DNA of 64,000 nucleotides from Chionoecetes opilio (GCA_016584305.1 JACEEZ010014018.1:90001-154000); one strand, 5' to 3'. Shown: positions 21,771 to 31,590, numbered from the stretch's first letter. The notes: generated by a model from the sequence alone, not told the origin. Translations and numbers: made by a program.

Positions 21771-22097
21771 AAACAAAAACAAAACAAATTGAATTTGAAG
21801 CGTGATAGCCATAAAACGCGATAGCCGAGAGTTGAGTGTAGGTTATTTATACAGAAATACAGGAAGCTTAATAGATATATATATTGAGTTGTAGATAATA
21901 GGAACACTGAGCAAAGTGAAAAGTTGGAACTCACGCTGACTGGGACGAGAGATCTGGTAAACGAGAGTACAGTACCCTCCCGAGTTTCACGCTATGCGAA
22001 TTTCGCGATCCTTGAGTTTCGCGCCGAGTCCTAAATTCTTACCATCCCGACTTTCGCGCACTATATCGTCGAGTTTCGCGCTGCTTCGTACACGTTT

Positions 22098-22099
22098 TT

Positions 22100-22132
<33 letters not shown>

Positions 22133-22410
22133 CGCGCGCGCCTACAGCGCCGTTAGGCAGTGACCTCCAGGGGTGGGATGGTAGGCCCTGGAGGTTCACT
22201 TGAGGGCTGTGATGGTTGGCCCTCGCCCGTGGTGGCGCAGACAGAATTTCTATAGTGACGCCTGTAATTAGAGGGTCATGCCACCCCCTGTGTCCTCTGA
22301 TGCCCTCGCAATCGAAGGTAGAGTTAATGGGCAGCGTGTGGGTGTTCTTAGGCCACTCGACGGTGCAGAGAAAGATTTTAAGTGGATTTTACAGCCCTCA
22401 TCAAGGATAA
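22098..22410 (-). mobile_element. S1 SINE inside element M copy 1
   Basis: Minus-strand S1 copy. The tail is the T/GT/GC run at 22098-22140, followed by the body to about 22410. The tRNA-like head is missing or replaced. The same SINE sits at the same place in copies 2 and 3 of element M. Confidence 0.85.
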
Positions 22411-22611
22411 TTAAACAAGATAGGTAACACCCCAGCAAACACAAAGACGGAGGGCCTCCGGAGGCCCTCCGTATGTCTTATCGGCGGCCCGACGGAAGTG
22501 TACGACGTAGGGCCGCTGGGAATTTGCTCAGAGGCTCACCGGCGGGCCGCTCCCAGCGGCCCGCCGTAGGGCATATGACCATTTGCCGCTGTTATATTAA
22601 CTGATTGAGGA

Positions 22612-22775
22612 ATATTTATGGTTATACTTTCTAAGTATATTGCAGATATAGTAATGTTTTAAGGGGTGTTGCACAACCCATTAGCCGATTAATAGACTAA
22701 TGGGCTGTTCAACACTTATAAAAACATTACTATATAATGCAATGCTTAGAAAATGTAACCAGAAATATTCCTGTG
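22612..22775. repeat. Imperfect hairpin, arms about 75 bases
   Basis: The left arm (TAGTAATGTTTTAAGG... CACAACCCATTAG) pairs with the right arm (CTAATGGGCTGTTCAACAC... AAAACATTACTA) around a centre near 22696. It lies inside element H. Confidence 0.7.
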
Positions 22776-22930
22776 TCGTTATCCAGTAATACGATGAAAA
22801 GGAGATTGCTAGGATCATAATTGCTACGGACATTGTTTATTTCATAAGTACAAAAACATTTTCGTTATTGAGTTTACATGCTGGTGTACGTGGAACACTG
22901 AACGGCGTGAACAGCCATGTAGAAGGATAT

Positions 22931-23113
22931 AGAGGCGTTTTCTGCGGGGATCCTGATTGCAACCGAAAAATTTTCGGTTGCTCAAATTTCGATCCCTGTT
23001 CAACCATCCAGGGAAGATGATTGGCCAGACCCGCAAACATTTGTTGTTGTTGTGACCGTTTGCAACCGAAAATTTTCCGGTTGCAACCAAAAATCCCCCG
23101 CAGAAAACGCCTT
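22931..23113. mobile_element. Small MITE with AGGCGTTTTCTGCGGGG ends
   Basis: About 183 bases with inverted ends AGGCGTTTTCTGCGGGGAT and ATCCCCCGCAGAAAACGCCT. Internal palindromes are built on GCAACCGAAAATTTTCGG. It is nested in element H. The target duplicate is not clear. Confidence 0.7.
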
Positions 23114-24429
23114 AGGTTGCGGCGAACAACATAACAACATCCACCCACTCGTGCGTTTTCCAAGTAACTGATTATTTTCACTCAGACAGCGCCAGGCGCC
23201 GTCAAGGAATTCCTAAAAAAACGTGTCGTACGGCAATTATTTATATTATTCAGTCTATTTCGATATAATGAAGGAGCGAAAACATGTTATAACTAAGTTC
23301 TCATTATGTTATCGACTGGTTAAGGGTGACAATTTAGGTCTTTTGTGGGTTTTAAACCCTTTGTAATGGCTATCGTACGTCTGGCAGTTTAGTACATTGA
23401 TAGCTGGGAAAAGATTTCAAATAATATTCTATTCTAAATCATGATATTATTCGTATGTTAACTCCATCATCTACATATTCCTTATTAGGTGTACCGTTGA
23501 GTATTAATATGTGTTGATAATATGTTGGAAGTTATTGAAATAAGGGAAAATATGACCTTGTGTTATTCCGTAATAATCTTCGCCGCGGTTAATCAAGTGT
23601 TATTTTTATATGATACTAGCTAGGTACACACACAGACTAACTGATAACCTTTTTCCATGTAAACTCCTTCCTATGTACGTATCTCATCTTTATTTCTATG
23701 TGTCTCTGGGTGTTCCTGATAAAGCTGGAAATATTTGAAATAAACTGAAATATGATAATTTCTATAAACTATTATAAAAACTTTTATAACAATTTTTAAT
23801 AGCTTGAACAGGCCTAATAATAGTGATGGTACCGATATTGAGATACTATGTATATTACTGAGTTAATATATATAATATGAAATGAATATTTCCCACTTAC
23901 AAATACGTACCAGCGCCCAACGGGCCTCCGGAGGATTGACGTCAAGTTGCCACTGCTTGTCACTACTGATGTAATACTACATCAAGATAATCATATAACT
24001 GTTGTTTCAAAATGTTTACACATAGAATATTCAATTCTTGAAATTCTGTACATTAATTTTCAACATAGTAAATTATCCCGTCTGAAAATACACCAGCGGG
24101 CCTCCGGAGGGCTGACGGAGGTAAATTTGCCGCCGGCGGCCGCCGTTCGCCGCTCTACGGCCTACGTCGGCCCGCCGGTGATGGTTAGCTGGGACCTCGA
24201 AATAAGTAGCACCTTTAAACCTTACACACCCGCCGTTCCTTACTTATTTATCACAAAATACTCCTTTATAAGTGATTAACCATGACGTGTGTGGTACTGT
24301 GGTTTCTGGAAGTACTGGAGGAGACAGGAGAGAAGAGAGGAAGGGATTGTGACAGTGTTATTGCCGTATAACACTGTCACACAACCATCAGCTGATGCCC
24401 TCACTCACTCAGACCAAAACAAATGAAAA

Positions 24430-24698
24430 TGTTTTAGTATCCCAGGTGAAATAGACAAGGAAAGAGTTGACAAATCTGTTAACGAAGGAGACAAAGTTTG
24501 AAGAGGAACTATGAAGCGATACTAAGCGTCAAAGGTCACAAGAAGACGAATCGAGAGAGACAGATTCTTCTTCTTCTTCTTCTTCTTCTTGTGACCTTTG
24601 TCGCTTAGTATCGCTTCATAGGTCCTCTTCCACTTCGTCTCCTTCGTTAACAAAACTTGTTACCTCTTCCCCTGTTTATTTCACCTGGGAAAGACATT
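24430..24698. repeat. Foldback, arms about 115 bases
   Basis: The left arm, running from CCCAGGTGAAATAGACAAGG to GGTCACAAGAAGA, is inverted in the right arm from TTCTTGTGACCTTTG to GTTTATTTCACCTGGG. The loop is a (TTC)n run. It is part of element M copy 1. Confidence 0.8.
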
Positions 24699-24814
24699 TT
24701 GATCAGTTTTGGAGTGGGGGAACACCGGACTAAAGGCTTCACCGACAGCATCCGCTGGCTGACTCCCAACTCAAGCTCAAGCTCCTTTCCTCCCTCCTCT
24801 TCCTCTCATCTACG

Positions 24815-24905
24815 TAGTGTTGGCCGAAGCCACCACCCCGGGAGGCGGGTCACAAACCCTTGGCTAACACCTGGTACCCATTCACTGCTGGGTGGACAGG
24901 GGCTT
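24815..24905 (-). mobile_element. tRNA-Val-like SINE (family S2) fragment in element M
   Basis: GTGTTGGCCGAAGCCACCAC through CACTGCTGGGTGGACAGGGG matches the S2 body on minus. The same fragment is in element M copies 2 (about 29960-30052) and 3 (about 63352-63440), so it is part of the element. Confidence 0.8.
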
Positions 24906-25092
24906 TTGACATTTTCAGGATATTTTTTGGGGGAAAAAGTGAGTCTTAGAAGCTGTAATATCCGGTAGGTACACCTCGCACCGGACTAAATAAGCATTTG
25001 TACAGGGTTTTCAATACCCGAGTTTCGCAATCCGCGAGTTTCGCGCTATGCCTTGGGAAGAAAGCAAGCGCGAAACTCGGGAGGGTACTGTA

Positions 25093-25631
25093 CGTACCAT
25101 AAACCACCCATCCTCTCCCGGCCCGCCCCATATACATCCCATTCCTCTTTGCGCTGCCGTAGTATTGATAGTTTCATTTTTTCCTTGATATCATCTACTA
25201 AATCAAACTCCAAATCTAAGCTAACCTAATCTGATTTAACCTAACAACCGTTTCTATCTGTAGCTAATAGCGGAATATAATATGTTCGGTATTATATGTA
25301 TCGCCATCACCATGGGAAATTGGGATTCAAAGTAAGGATGAAAAGATCTACACGATGATGTAAGTTATATTTGTTAGTTTTTAGTACCCAATACCTAAAT
25401 AATACCACTTAAAGCGGCCTTATAGAAGACTCCCAACATAAGGCCTGGGAGATGGTGATGCCCTGAGTGTTAAAGCTCAAACACTTTTATATCTTCTCAA
25501 ATGATATTGATGAGCATTGTGGGGGAAGCGAGAGGGAGGGATGGGTGAGTGGGGAAGAGGGTGATGCGTTTGTTTACATTTGGCACACAAAATTTCCCGG
25601 AAATCGGCAGATAAAGATCACTCGATCGGCC
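25093..25631. other. No recognised feature
   Basis: Unique-looking AT-rich sequence. I see no ORF, repeat or RNA gene in it. Confidence 0.5.
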
Positions 25632-25633
25632 TA

Positions 25634-26288
25634 CCGTAGATAACAGTGAAGCCGCCAGTTCTACGTTTCTTTGTTATTTACAAACGTATGGTGGCGTTAA
25701 TACTTACATTTGTACATCCATGATGTCAGGAAAGTTAGAAGGGTCTATCTGGAAAGTCTGTGTCATTTTGTGTCTTCATCTGTGTCTTATTAGGGCTATA
25801 AATGAACAAATTACAAAAATAAAACCGAGTGGCGACCTCACTATACCTACTACAGTAAAGTCGCCAGCTAGTATTTTAACCCAACAGTTGAGTCGCCACT
25901 CTGGGAAAATTAGAGGTCAAGTAAAACAAGTCTCTATATATATTACCTGCGGAAGATGCTTGGATATATAAAAATTCCTCTGCCAACGTGAAAGCAAATT
26001 CTATTCAAGTTTGAAAGATCTGGCAAGTTTTGTGTCAAGCCGCCCGAAAGGTGATGAGCTACTGTCTGTCGTCGCGCCGAGAAAAACTTGAGAAGCAAAA
26101 TGCGCAACAGTTATATTTGCAGATACAAAGCATAAAATAACGCTGAAACAGGGTAGATTATACAGTCATGATATAAACTACTGTGTAACATCTTCAGTGG
26201 CACATAAAAATCAGTAGTGATGCTATAATTCGTAATATTTGGCGCCTGGCGACTTCACTGCAGGTGGCGACTTCACTGTTATCTACGG
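25634..26288. mobile_element. TA-flanked MITE, 655 bp
   Basis: Inverted ends CCGTAGATAACAGTGAAG and CTTCACTGTTATCTACGG are perfect over 18 bases, with TA at 25632-25633 and 26289-26290. GTCGCCA motifs recur inside. There is no transposase, so it is non-autonomous and Tc1/mariner-like by its TA target. Confidence 0.88.
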
Positions 26289-26384
26289 TACGTTTTTCCG
26301 AAAAATGTTTCCTGAGATTTGTCTCCCGGGGAATAAAACCGGCAGATATGCCCCGGTAATTGGCCAGTGTGAACCAGGCTTTAC

Positions 26385-26480
26385 TGTCTTCTATATAGGG
26401 AATGGCAACTAGGCGAGCTTTTTGTTATTCTTTTTTTTTTTTGCTCTTAACTAGTCCTTTGTGATGAAAAAAAAAAAAAT
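26385..26480 (+). mobile_element. LINE B-type 3' UTR fragment
   Basis: Resembles the LINE 3' UTR at 35650-35770: TGTCTTCTATATAGGGAATG then GCAACTAGGCGAGCTTTTTG, followed by a T run, TAGTCCTTTGTGATG and an A-rich end. The match is short. Confidence 0.5.
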
Positions 26481-26862
26481 AGAAACATCGCACTTTGGTA
26501 TCGGCATGGGTGAGATTAATGACAATAAGCTTTTTGTGCCTAATCTTTGCCTTCAAGCACTAGCATCTTGTAGGGTTGTGCGGTATCAAGAAAATACCGG
26601 TATTGCCGATACCGGTTTGCGGGAGTAATACCGGTACGTCCTCACACCGGTATTAATTACGATACCGGTATACCGATACCGTACAGGAATACCGGTATTA
26701 CCGGTATCGGTATTTGTTTTTTTCGTGTTTTTTTACTTGTCCATTCTCAGACAATTATTAACCTCTACAGCATCGCCCCCCCCACCTTAAATAAAGTTTC
26801 CTATAGCGTCGGCCATTTCTTTTTTTACAATTATTAACCCCTACCGTACAACATAGGTAAAG

Positions 26863-27008
26863 GTAAGGTAAAGACGGGAGCATACGCTTAGCTGCGCGTG
26901 GCATGCGGTGCTCATCTCCGTGGCATTTGCCCTTAGAGCCTGTGGTGGGTGAGAACCCGTTACCCCGGGACACAGGGCTAGTGTGACTCCCGGGTTACCA
27001 CAGACCAC
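26863..27008. other. Unclassified insertion in the tandem repeat
   Basis: About 145 GC-rich bases (GGAGCATACGCTTAGCTGCG through CCCGGGTTACCACAG) split one repeat unit. The size fits a SINE, but I cannot identify boxes or a tail with confidence. Confidence 0.35.
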
Positions 27009-27278
27009 AGTACAGCATAGACCCCCTAAAATAAAGTTTCCTGTGGCGTCGCCCCCCATTGACAGATTTAAGGGGGGACCGAGTAAACTATGGCCTAGGC
27101 CCCGCACCCCAGAGGAAAAAATATGTTTTCAATGAAAATCTGAATGCTGGACATTTCTTATTTGCTCAAACACTGTTACATTGTATGTACCATAATATGC
27201 TACAAATTAGTACCAATATAATGTAAAATATGGTGGAAAAAGTTTCAATTAAACTAATATTAAATCTGAACCACATTT

Positions 27279-27682
27279 GGTAAAATTTTAGAGTCCTTTC
27301 CCGCCCTTATTAGTGGTTTTATTTTATCCAGACCTTCACAAATCCCTTCAGATACCTCTAAAACGTAATAATAAAGTGGGGGAGAGATTAAAAAATAAAT
27401 ATTAAATTACTAACCTAACCTAACCTAACCTAACTTGGTAAAATTGTAGTCCTTTCCCACCCTTATATCTCGTTAGGAGGTTATTGGTTAGGTTGTAGTG
27501 AGGTTAGGTTAGAAATTTTATTTTGGGGGCCAGGGCGGGGGTAATATAGGGGGGAGGGGGGGTTGAAGGGGGCATCTCACCCCCACTTTATAATTACGTT
27601 TCAGAGGTATCTGAAGGGATCTGTGAAGGTCTGGAGAAAAAAGAAACTAATAAGGGCTGGAAAGGACTCTAGAATTTTACCC
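27279..27682. repeat. Foldback, arms about 100 bases, with CCTAA repeats in the loop
   Basis: The left arm from GGTAAAATTTTAGAGTCC to AATAAAGTGGGGGAGA is inverted in the right arm from TCTCACCCCCACTTTA to GGACTCTAGAATTTTACC. The loop holds about four CCTAA units (27414-27434), the arthropod telomere motif, and a third partial arm copy near 27437. Confidence 0.8.
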
Positions 27683-28152
27683 CACATTTCATTCAGGGCC
27701 CCGCACTCCCACTAACCGGCGGCTATATAGGGCCTCGCACACCATAAATCCGCCCCTGGCGTCGGCCATCTCTTTTTTTTACAATTCGTAACCCCTACCG
27801 TACAGCATAGACCCCCCTAACGTAAAGTTTTATGTGGCGTAGGCCATTTTTTTTTTTTTTTTTTTACAATTCTTAACCTCTACCGTACAGCATAGACCCC
27901 CCTAAAATAAAATGTTATTTAGCGTAGGCCATTTTTTTTTTGCATCAGTAATCTAATATACTATAGGAGTAGCCGTGTGTCTGTGTGTGTTGTGTGTGTG
28001 TGTGTGGTCGTGCGCAAAAAAAAAACCACACACACACACAACGTACGTGTTGTGTGTGTGTGTGATATATTTTCCGCCTGACCTCATGTTATCTGCAAGA
28101 ACCCTAGCTTCCCTTATCACATTTTGTGCTGACTGCTGACACACGCACACAC

Positions 28153-28156
<4 letters not shown>

Positions 28157-28231
<75 letters not shown>
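28157..28231. repeat. (CT)n and (AT)n microsatellite
   Basis: A CT run followed by an AT run, directly next to the CR1 tail at 28232. Confidence 0.9.
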
Positions 28232-28233
<2 letters not shown>

Positions 28234-28440
28234 AACATAAGAAAATAAGGAAGCTACAAGAGGCCACTAGGCCTACACGTGGTAGTTCCTGTCACCTAAC
28301 ACTACCTACCTCCACCTTTCATCCCCATCCATGAACCTATCCAGCCCCTTTAAAGCTCCCTAATGACTCTTCACTATAACTACCTGTCTACTGAGTCTAT
28401 TCCAATCATTCACCACCCTATTTGTGAACTTATAATACAC
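28232..28440 (-). mobile_element. CR1-like LINE 3' end fragment
   Basis: Minus-strand copy of the last about 200 bases of the CR1-like element ending at 14718: CATAAGAAAATAAGGAAGCT, AACTACCACGTGTAGG in complement, and the codons for the EWNGLSRQVV and FMDGDERW region. It is bordered on both sides by (AT)n. Confidence 0.88.
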
Positions 28441-28441
28441 C

Positions 28442-28511
<70 letters not shown>

Positions 28512-28516
28512 TATAT

Positions 28517-28548
<32 letters not shown>

Positions 28549-28561
28549 ATATATATATAAT

Positions 28562-28604
<43 letters not shown>

Positions 28605-28614
28605 ATATATATAT

Positions 28615-28657
<43 letters not shown>
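28441..28657. repeat. (AT)n microsatellite
   Basis: About 215 bases of almost pure TA repeat with small TATTATA variants. Confidence 0.95.
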
Positions 28658-28658
<1 letters not shown>

Positions 28659-28841
28659 TTATTGTTTTATTGTTTTTTTTCATTTTTATTATCTTATTGA
28701 TAATTATTACAATTTCTTATTAGTATTGCTATGCTAATATTTCATTATTACAATTGCTATCATTGTTATCATCATACTACCATAGATAGTAGTGGGTGGG
28801 TGGGTGTCTGGGTTTGTGAGTGTGTGTGTGTGTGTGTGTGT

Positions 28842-28949
28842 GTGCACTGTGCATGTGTATTCATCTAGTTGTATTTATCTACACTACCCTCCCGAGTGCA
28901 CTGTGCATGTGTATTCATCTAGTTGTATTTATCTACACTACCCTCCCGA
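28842..28949. repeat. 54 bp direct duplication across a transposon end
   Basis: Bases 28842-28895 are repeated at 28896-28949. Each copy contains the S2 SINE tail (TATTCATCTAGTTGTATTTA) and the first 14 bases of the element M end (CACTACCCTCCCGA). The duplication therefore followed insertion of element M. Confidence 0.85.
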
Positions 28950-30341
28950 GTTTCGCGCTATGCGAGTTTCGCGATCCTCGAGTTTCGCGCTGAGTCCTAA
29001 ATTCTTATCATCCCGACTTTCGCGCATTATATCCCCGAGTTTCGCGTTTTTTTTTTGGGTTTTTTTTTTTTTTTTTTTGGGGTGTGTGTGTGTGTGCCTA
29101 CAGCGCCGTTAGGCAGTGACCTCCAGGAGTGGGATGGTAGGCCCTGGAGGTAAACTTGAGGGCTGTGATGGTTGGCCCTTGCCCGTGGTGGCGCAGACAG
29201 AATTTCTATAGTGACGCCTGTGATTAGAGGCTCATGCCGCCCCCTGTGTCCTCTGATGCGCTCGCAATCGAAGGTAGAGTTAATGGGCAGCGTGTGGGTG
29301 TTCTTAGGCCACTCAACGGTGCAGAGAAAGATTTTAAGTGGATTTTACAGCCCTCATCAAGGATCGAACTCGGATCACCGAGAACGCCACTCGGAGGCTT
29401 CTTCTTCTTCTTGTGACCCTGTCTGCTTAGTATCACTTTGTAGGTCGTCTGTCAAGCTCGTGCTCGAGCTTAACATATATCTTGACGCTAACCACTCTGC
29501 TACCGCCTCCCATAAAAGACGTACGGGACACGTCTTCCTTCCTTCCTGCTTAGTATAGTATTATAATAGGCTTAGTATAGCTTGTAGTTTTGCATTGTTT
29601 CTTTCCATTAGTTTGTTTTTCTCTACAGGAGCAGCCGGTGTCGCATAAGATAGGTAACACCTCGAAATAAGTAGCACCTTACCTTACACCCTGCCGTTCC
29701 TTACTATTTACCACAAAATACTCCTTTATAAGTGATTAACCATGACGTGTGTGGTACTGTGGTTTCTGTTGGTACTGGAGGAGACAGAGAGAAGAGAGGA
29801 AGGCATTGTGACAGTGTTATTGTCGTATAACACTGTCACACAACCATCAGCTGACAAGATATGTGTCAAGCTCACTCACTCAGACCAAAACAGCATCCGC
29901 TGGGTGACTCCCAACTCGAGCTCAATCTCAAGCTCCTCTCCTCCCTCCTCTTCTCTACGTAGTGTTGGCCGAAGCCACCACCCCGGGAGGCGGGTCACAA
30001 ACCCTAGGCTAACACCCAGTACCCATTCACTGCTGGGTGGACAGGGGCTTGGGGCATTTTCAGGATATTTTTTGGGGGAAAAAGTGAGTCTTATAAGCTG
30101 TAAAATACGGTAGGTACGCAGCCCTCAAGTTAACCTCCAGGGCCTACCATCCCACCCCTGGAGGTCACTGCCTAACGGCGCTGTAGACACACACACACAC
30201 CAAAACAAAACAAAACAAAACAAACAAAAAAACCCGGACTAAATAAGCATTTTTAGTGTTTTTAATACCCGAGTTTCGCGATCCGCGAGTTTCGCGCTAT
30301 GCCTCCGGAAGAAAGCAAGCGCGAAACTCGGGAGGGTAGTG
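28936..30341. mobile_element. Composite TA-flanked element M, copy 2
   Basis: Ends CACTACCCTCCCGAG and CTCGGGAGGGTAGTG are perfect inverted repeats, with TA at 28934-28935 and 30342-30343. It lacks element H, so it shows the empty target site near 29655. It contains a minus S1 SINE (29098 to about 29510), a piece related to the copy 1 foldback at about 29397-29470 and an S2 fragment. It is inserted in the tail region of an S2 SINE. Confidence 0.88.
29098..29512 (-). mobile_element. S1 SINE in element M copy 2, head interrupted
   Basis: Body at 29098-29396; the tRNA-like head resumes at about 29471-29512 (GCTAACCACTCTGCTACCGC). About 75 bases containing a TTC run and GCTTAGTATCACTTTGTAGG, related to the foldback at 24430, interrupt the head. 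Confidence 0.82.
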
Positions 30342-30612
30342 TAGTTGTATTTTACAGGGCCAGAGCAGCGCTCGTGTCTCCATATCAACATTTATTTGAT
30401 CATTCATCCTAAGTGTTTAGTGTTGGCCGAAGCCACCACCCCGGGAGGCGGGTCACAAACCCTCGGCTAACACCCGGTACCCATTCACTGCTGGGTGGAC
30501 AGGGGCTCGGGTTTTAAGAAGACCGCCCGTCTGTCTTCGCTCCACCCGGGGATCGAACCCAGGACTTCTCGGTTGTGAGCCGAGCGTGCTAGCCCTTACA
30601 CTACGGAGTTCC

Positions 30613-30616
<4 letters not shown>
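30342..30616 (-). mobile_element. tRNA-Val-like SINE (family S2), full head
   Basis: Read on minus from 30616: a tRNA-like head with GTAGTGTAAGGGCTAGC (A box region), anticodon stem-loop CTCGG-CTCACAA-CCGAG (anticodon CAC, Val) and B box GGTTCGATCCC. A body with conserved CAGCAGTGAATGGGTACC follows, then GGGCC...GAGC...CTGGCCCTGTAAAA and the tail TACAACTA. The tail region is split by element M copy 2. Confidence 0.85.
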
Positions 30617-30647
<31 letters not shown>

Positions 30648-30659
30648 GTGTGTGTATCT

Positions 30660-30990
30660 AGGTAGTATGATGGTAGTATCAGTATCTTTATTATTATCAT
30701 TATGATCATTATCAATATTATTATTATTATTATTACTATTATTATTATTATTATCATTTTGATTATTATTATCATTATTTTTATCAATATTATTGTTAGT
30801 ATCACTATTATTGTTATGATTATTTTATCTGAGTTATTATTATTATTATTATAACTTATTATTATCATTAATACCATTGACATTATTGTTATTATTATTA
30901 TTATTACTATTATTGTTGTTGTTTTTATTATTATAATAATTTCATCATTTATTTTTAATTATTATTATTGTTATTATTTCAAAGAGCTGT
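30660..30990. repeat. (ATT/ATC)n low-complexity tract
   Basis: About 330 bases of ATT, ATC and related triplets. Long frames here encode only Ile/Asn/Tyr runs. Confidence 0.92.
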
Positions 30991-31067
30991 AGACGGAGAC
31001 ACGTGAAACGCAATTTCCTTCAAAATAGATGGTAAAGATACGAGGGGTCAGTCTTATCTGAGGTGTG

Positions 31068-31071
<4 letters not shown>

Positions 31072-31124
<53 letters not shown>

Positions 31125-31162
31125 AGTCACATACACACACACACACACATATATACACACAC
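31072..31162. repeat. (CA)n microsatellite
   Basis: A CA repeat with a few CATA interruptions, directly before an S2 SINE. Confidence 0.95.
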
Positions 31163-31455
31163 ACGGGTACTCCGTGGTGTAAGGGAAGCAGGCTCGGTTC
31201 ACAACCCGGGTTCGATCCCCGGGCAGAGCGGAAACAGATGGGTTGTTTCCTTAAAACCCGAGCCCCTGCCCACCCAGCAGTGAATGGGTACCGGGTGTTA
31301 GCCGGGGGTTTGTGACCTGCTCTCCGGGGTGGTGGCTTCGGCCAACACAAAGCATTAAGGATGAATGATAAAAATGTTGATATGGAGACGGGGCCACACG
31401 AGCGTTGCTCTGGCCCTGTAAAAATACAACTAGATGAAGATGAATACACACAGTC
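31163..31455 (+). mobile_element. S2 SINE, plus copy with a deleted anticodon arm
   Basis: The head GGTACTCCGTGGTGTAAGGG and B box GGTTCGATCCC are present, but about 10 bases around the anticodon loop are missing. The body matches 30342-30616. The 3' end reads GGGGCCACACGAGCGTTGCT then CTGGCCCTGTAAAAATACAA and CTAGATGAATACACAC. Confidence 0.9.
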
Positions 31456-31487
31456 AGTCACACAAACACATATCTTTGAAATAATTA

Positions 31488-31590
31488 TATTAATAATAAC
31501 ATAATAATAATAATTTGGATCATAATAATAATAACAATAATGAAAATGATGATGCCATTATTAACAATAATAATAATAGACTAAGACTAA

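Larger units (their letters stand above)
20366..21838. mobile_element. TA-flanked DNA element G, nested in F
   Basis: Inverted ends CACTCAACCCTCCGCTATCG and CGATAGCCGAGAGTTGAGTG, with TA duplicates at 20364-20365 and 21839-21840. These ends are typical of Tc1/mariner-superfamily non-autonomous elements. Inside are a LINE C-terminal fragment and an S1 SINE fragment; the rest has no ORF I recognise. Confidence 0.75.
20298..21967. mobile_element. TA-flanked DNA element F (hosts element G)
   Basis: Outer inverted repeats CTCTCGTCTACTGAGATT and, at the right end, its imperfect complement (GATCTGGTAAACGAGAG), with TA at 20296-20297 and 21968-21969. Without the nested element only about 190 bases remain, so it is a MITE-sized Tc1/mariner-type relic. 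Its right TA is also the left TA of the next element. Confidence 0.55.
22431..24193. mobile_element. DNA element H inserted in element M
   Basis: Copy 2 of element M has GGTAACACCTCGAAATAAG uninterrupted near 29655. In copy 1 the same sequence is split by 1763 bases starting CCCAGCAAAC and ending GTTAGCTGGG, a 10 bp inverted repeat with one mismatch. The apparent target duplicate is AC (2 bp). Subterminal parts are GC-rich and palindromic (GGGCCTCCGGAGGCCC near 22453). The family is not identified and no ORF is recognised. It contains a hairpin (22612-22775) and a small MITE (22931-23113). Confidence 0.75.
21970..25090. mobile_element. Composite TA-flanked element M, copy 1
   Basis: Ends CAGTACCCTCCCGAGTTTCG and its inverted partner CTCGGGAGGGTACTG. 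TA duplicates lie at 21968-21969 and 25091-25092. It contains a minus-strand S1 SINE, a 1.76 kb insertion (element H) and an imperfect foldback. A second copy at 28936-30341 lacks element H, and a third spans 51518-63624. No transposase is seen, so it is non-autonomous. Confidence 0.85.
26748..27935. repeat. Interrupted tandem repeat, unit about 78 bases
   Basis: The unit is a T run, ACAATTATTAACCYCTACCG, TACAGCATAGACCCCC, TAAAATAAAGTTTCCT, then GTGGCGTCGGCCATT. At least four units are visible, near 26750, 26828, 27765 and 27865. They are interrupted at about 26863-27005 and 27050-27755 by other sequence. Confidence 0.75.

Noticed and set aside
27414..27434. CCTAA run as a true telomere
   Set aside because: Only about four units, located in a foldback loop with non-telomeric sequence on both sides.
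30540..30616. tRNA-Val-like sequence (anticodon CAC) as a tRNA gene
   Set aside because: It continues into a repeated SINE body and has imperfect stems, and another copy has the anticodon arm deleted. It is a SINE head, not a functional tRNA gene.
30596..30883. Ile/Asn-rich frame
   Set aside because: Low-complexity ATT/ATC repeat.
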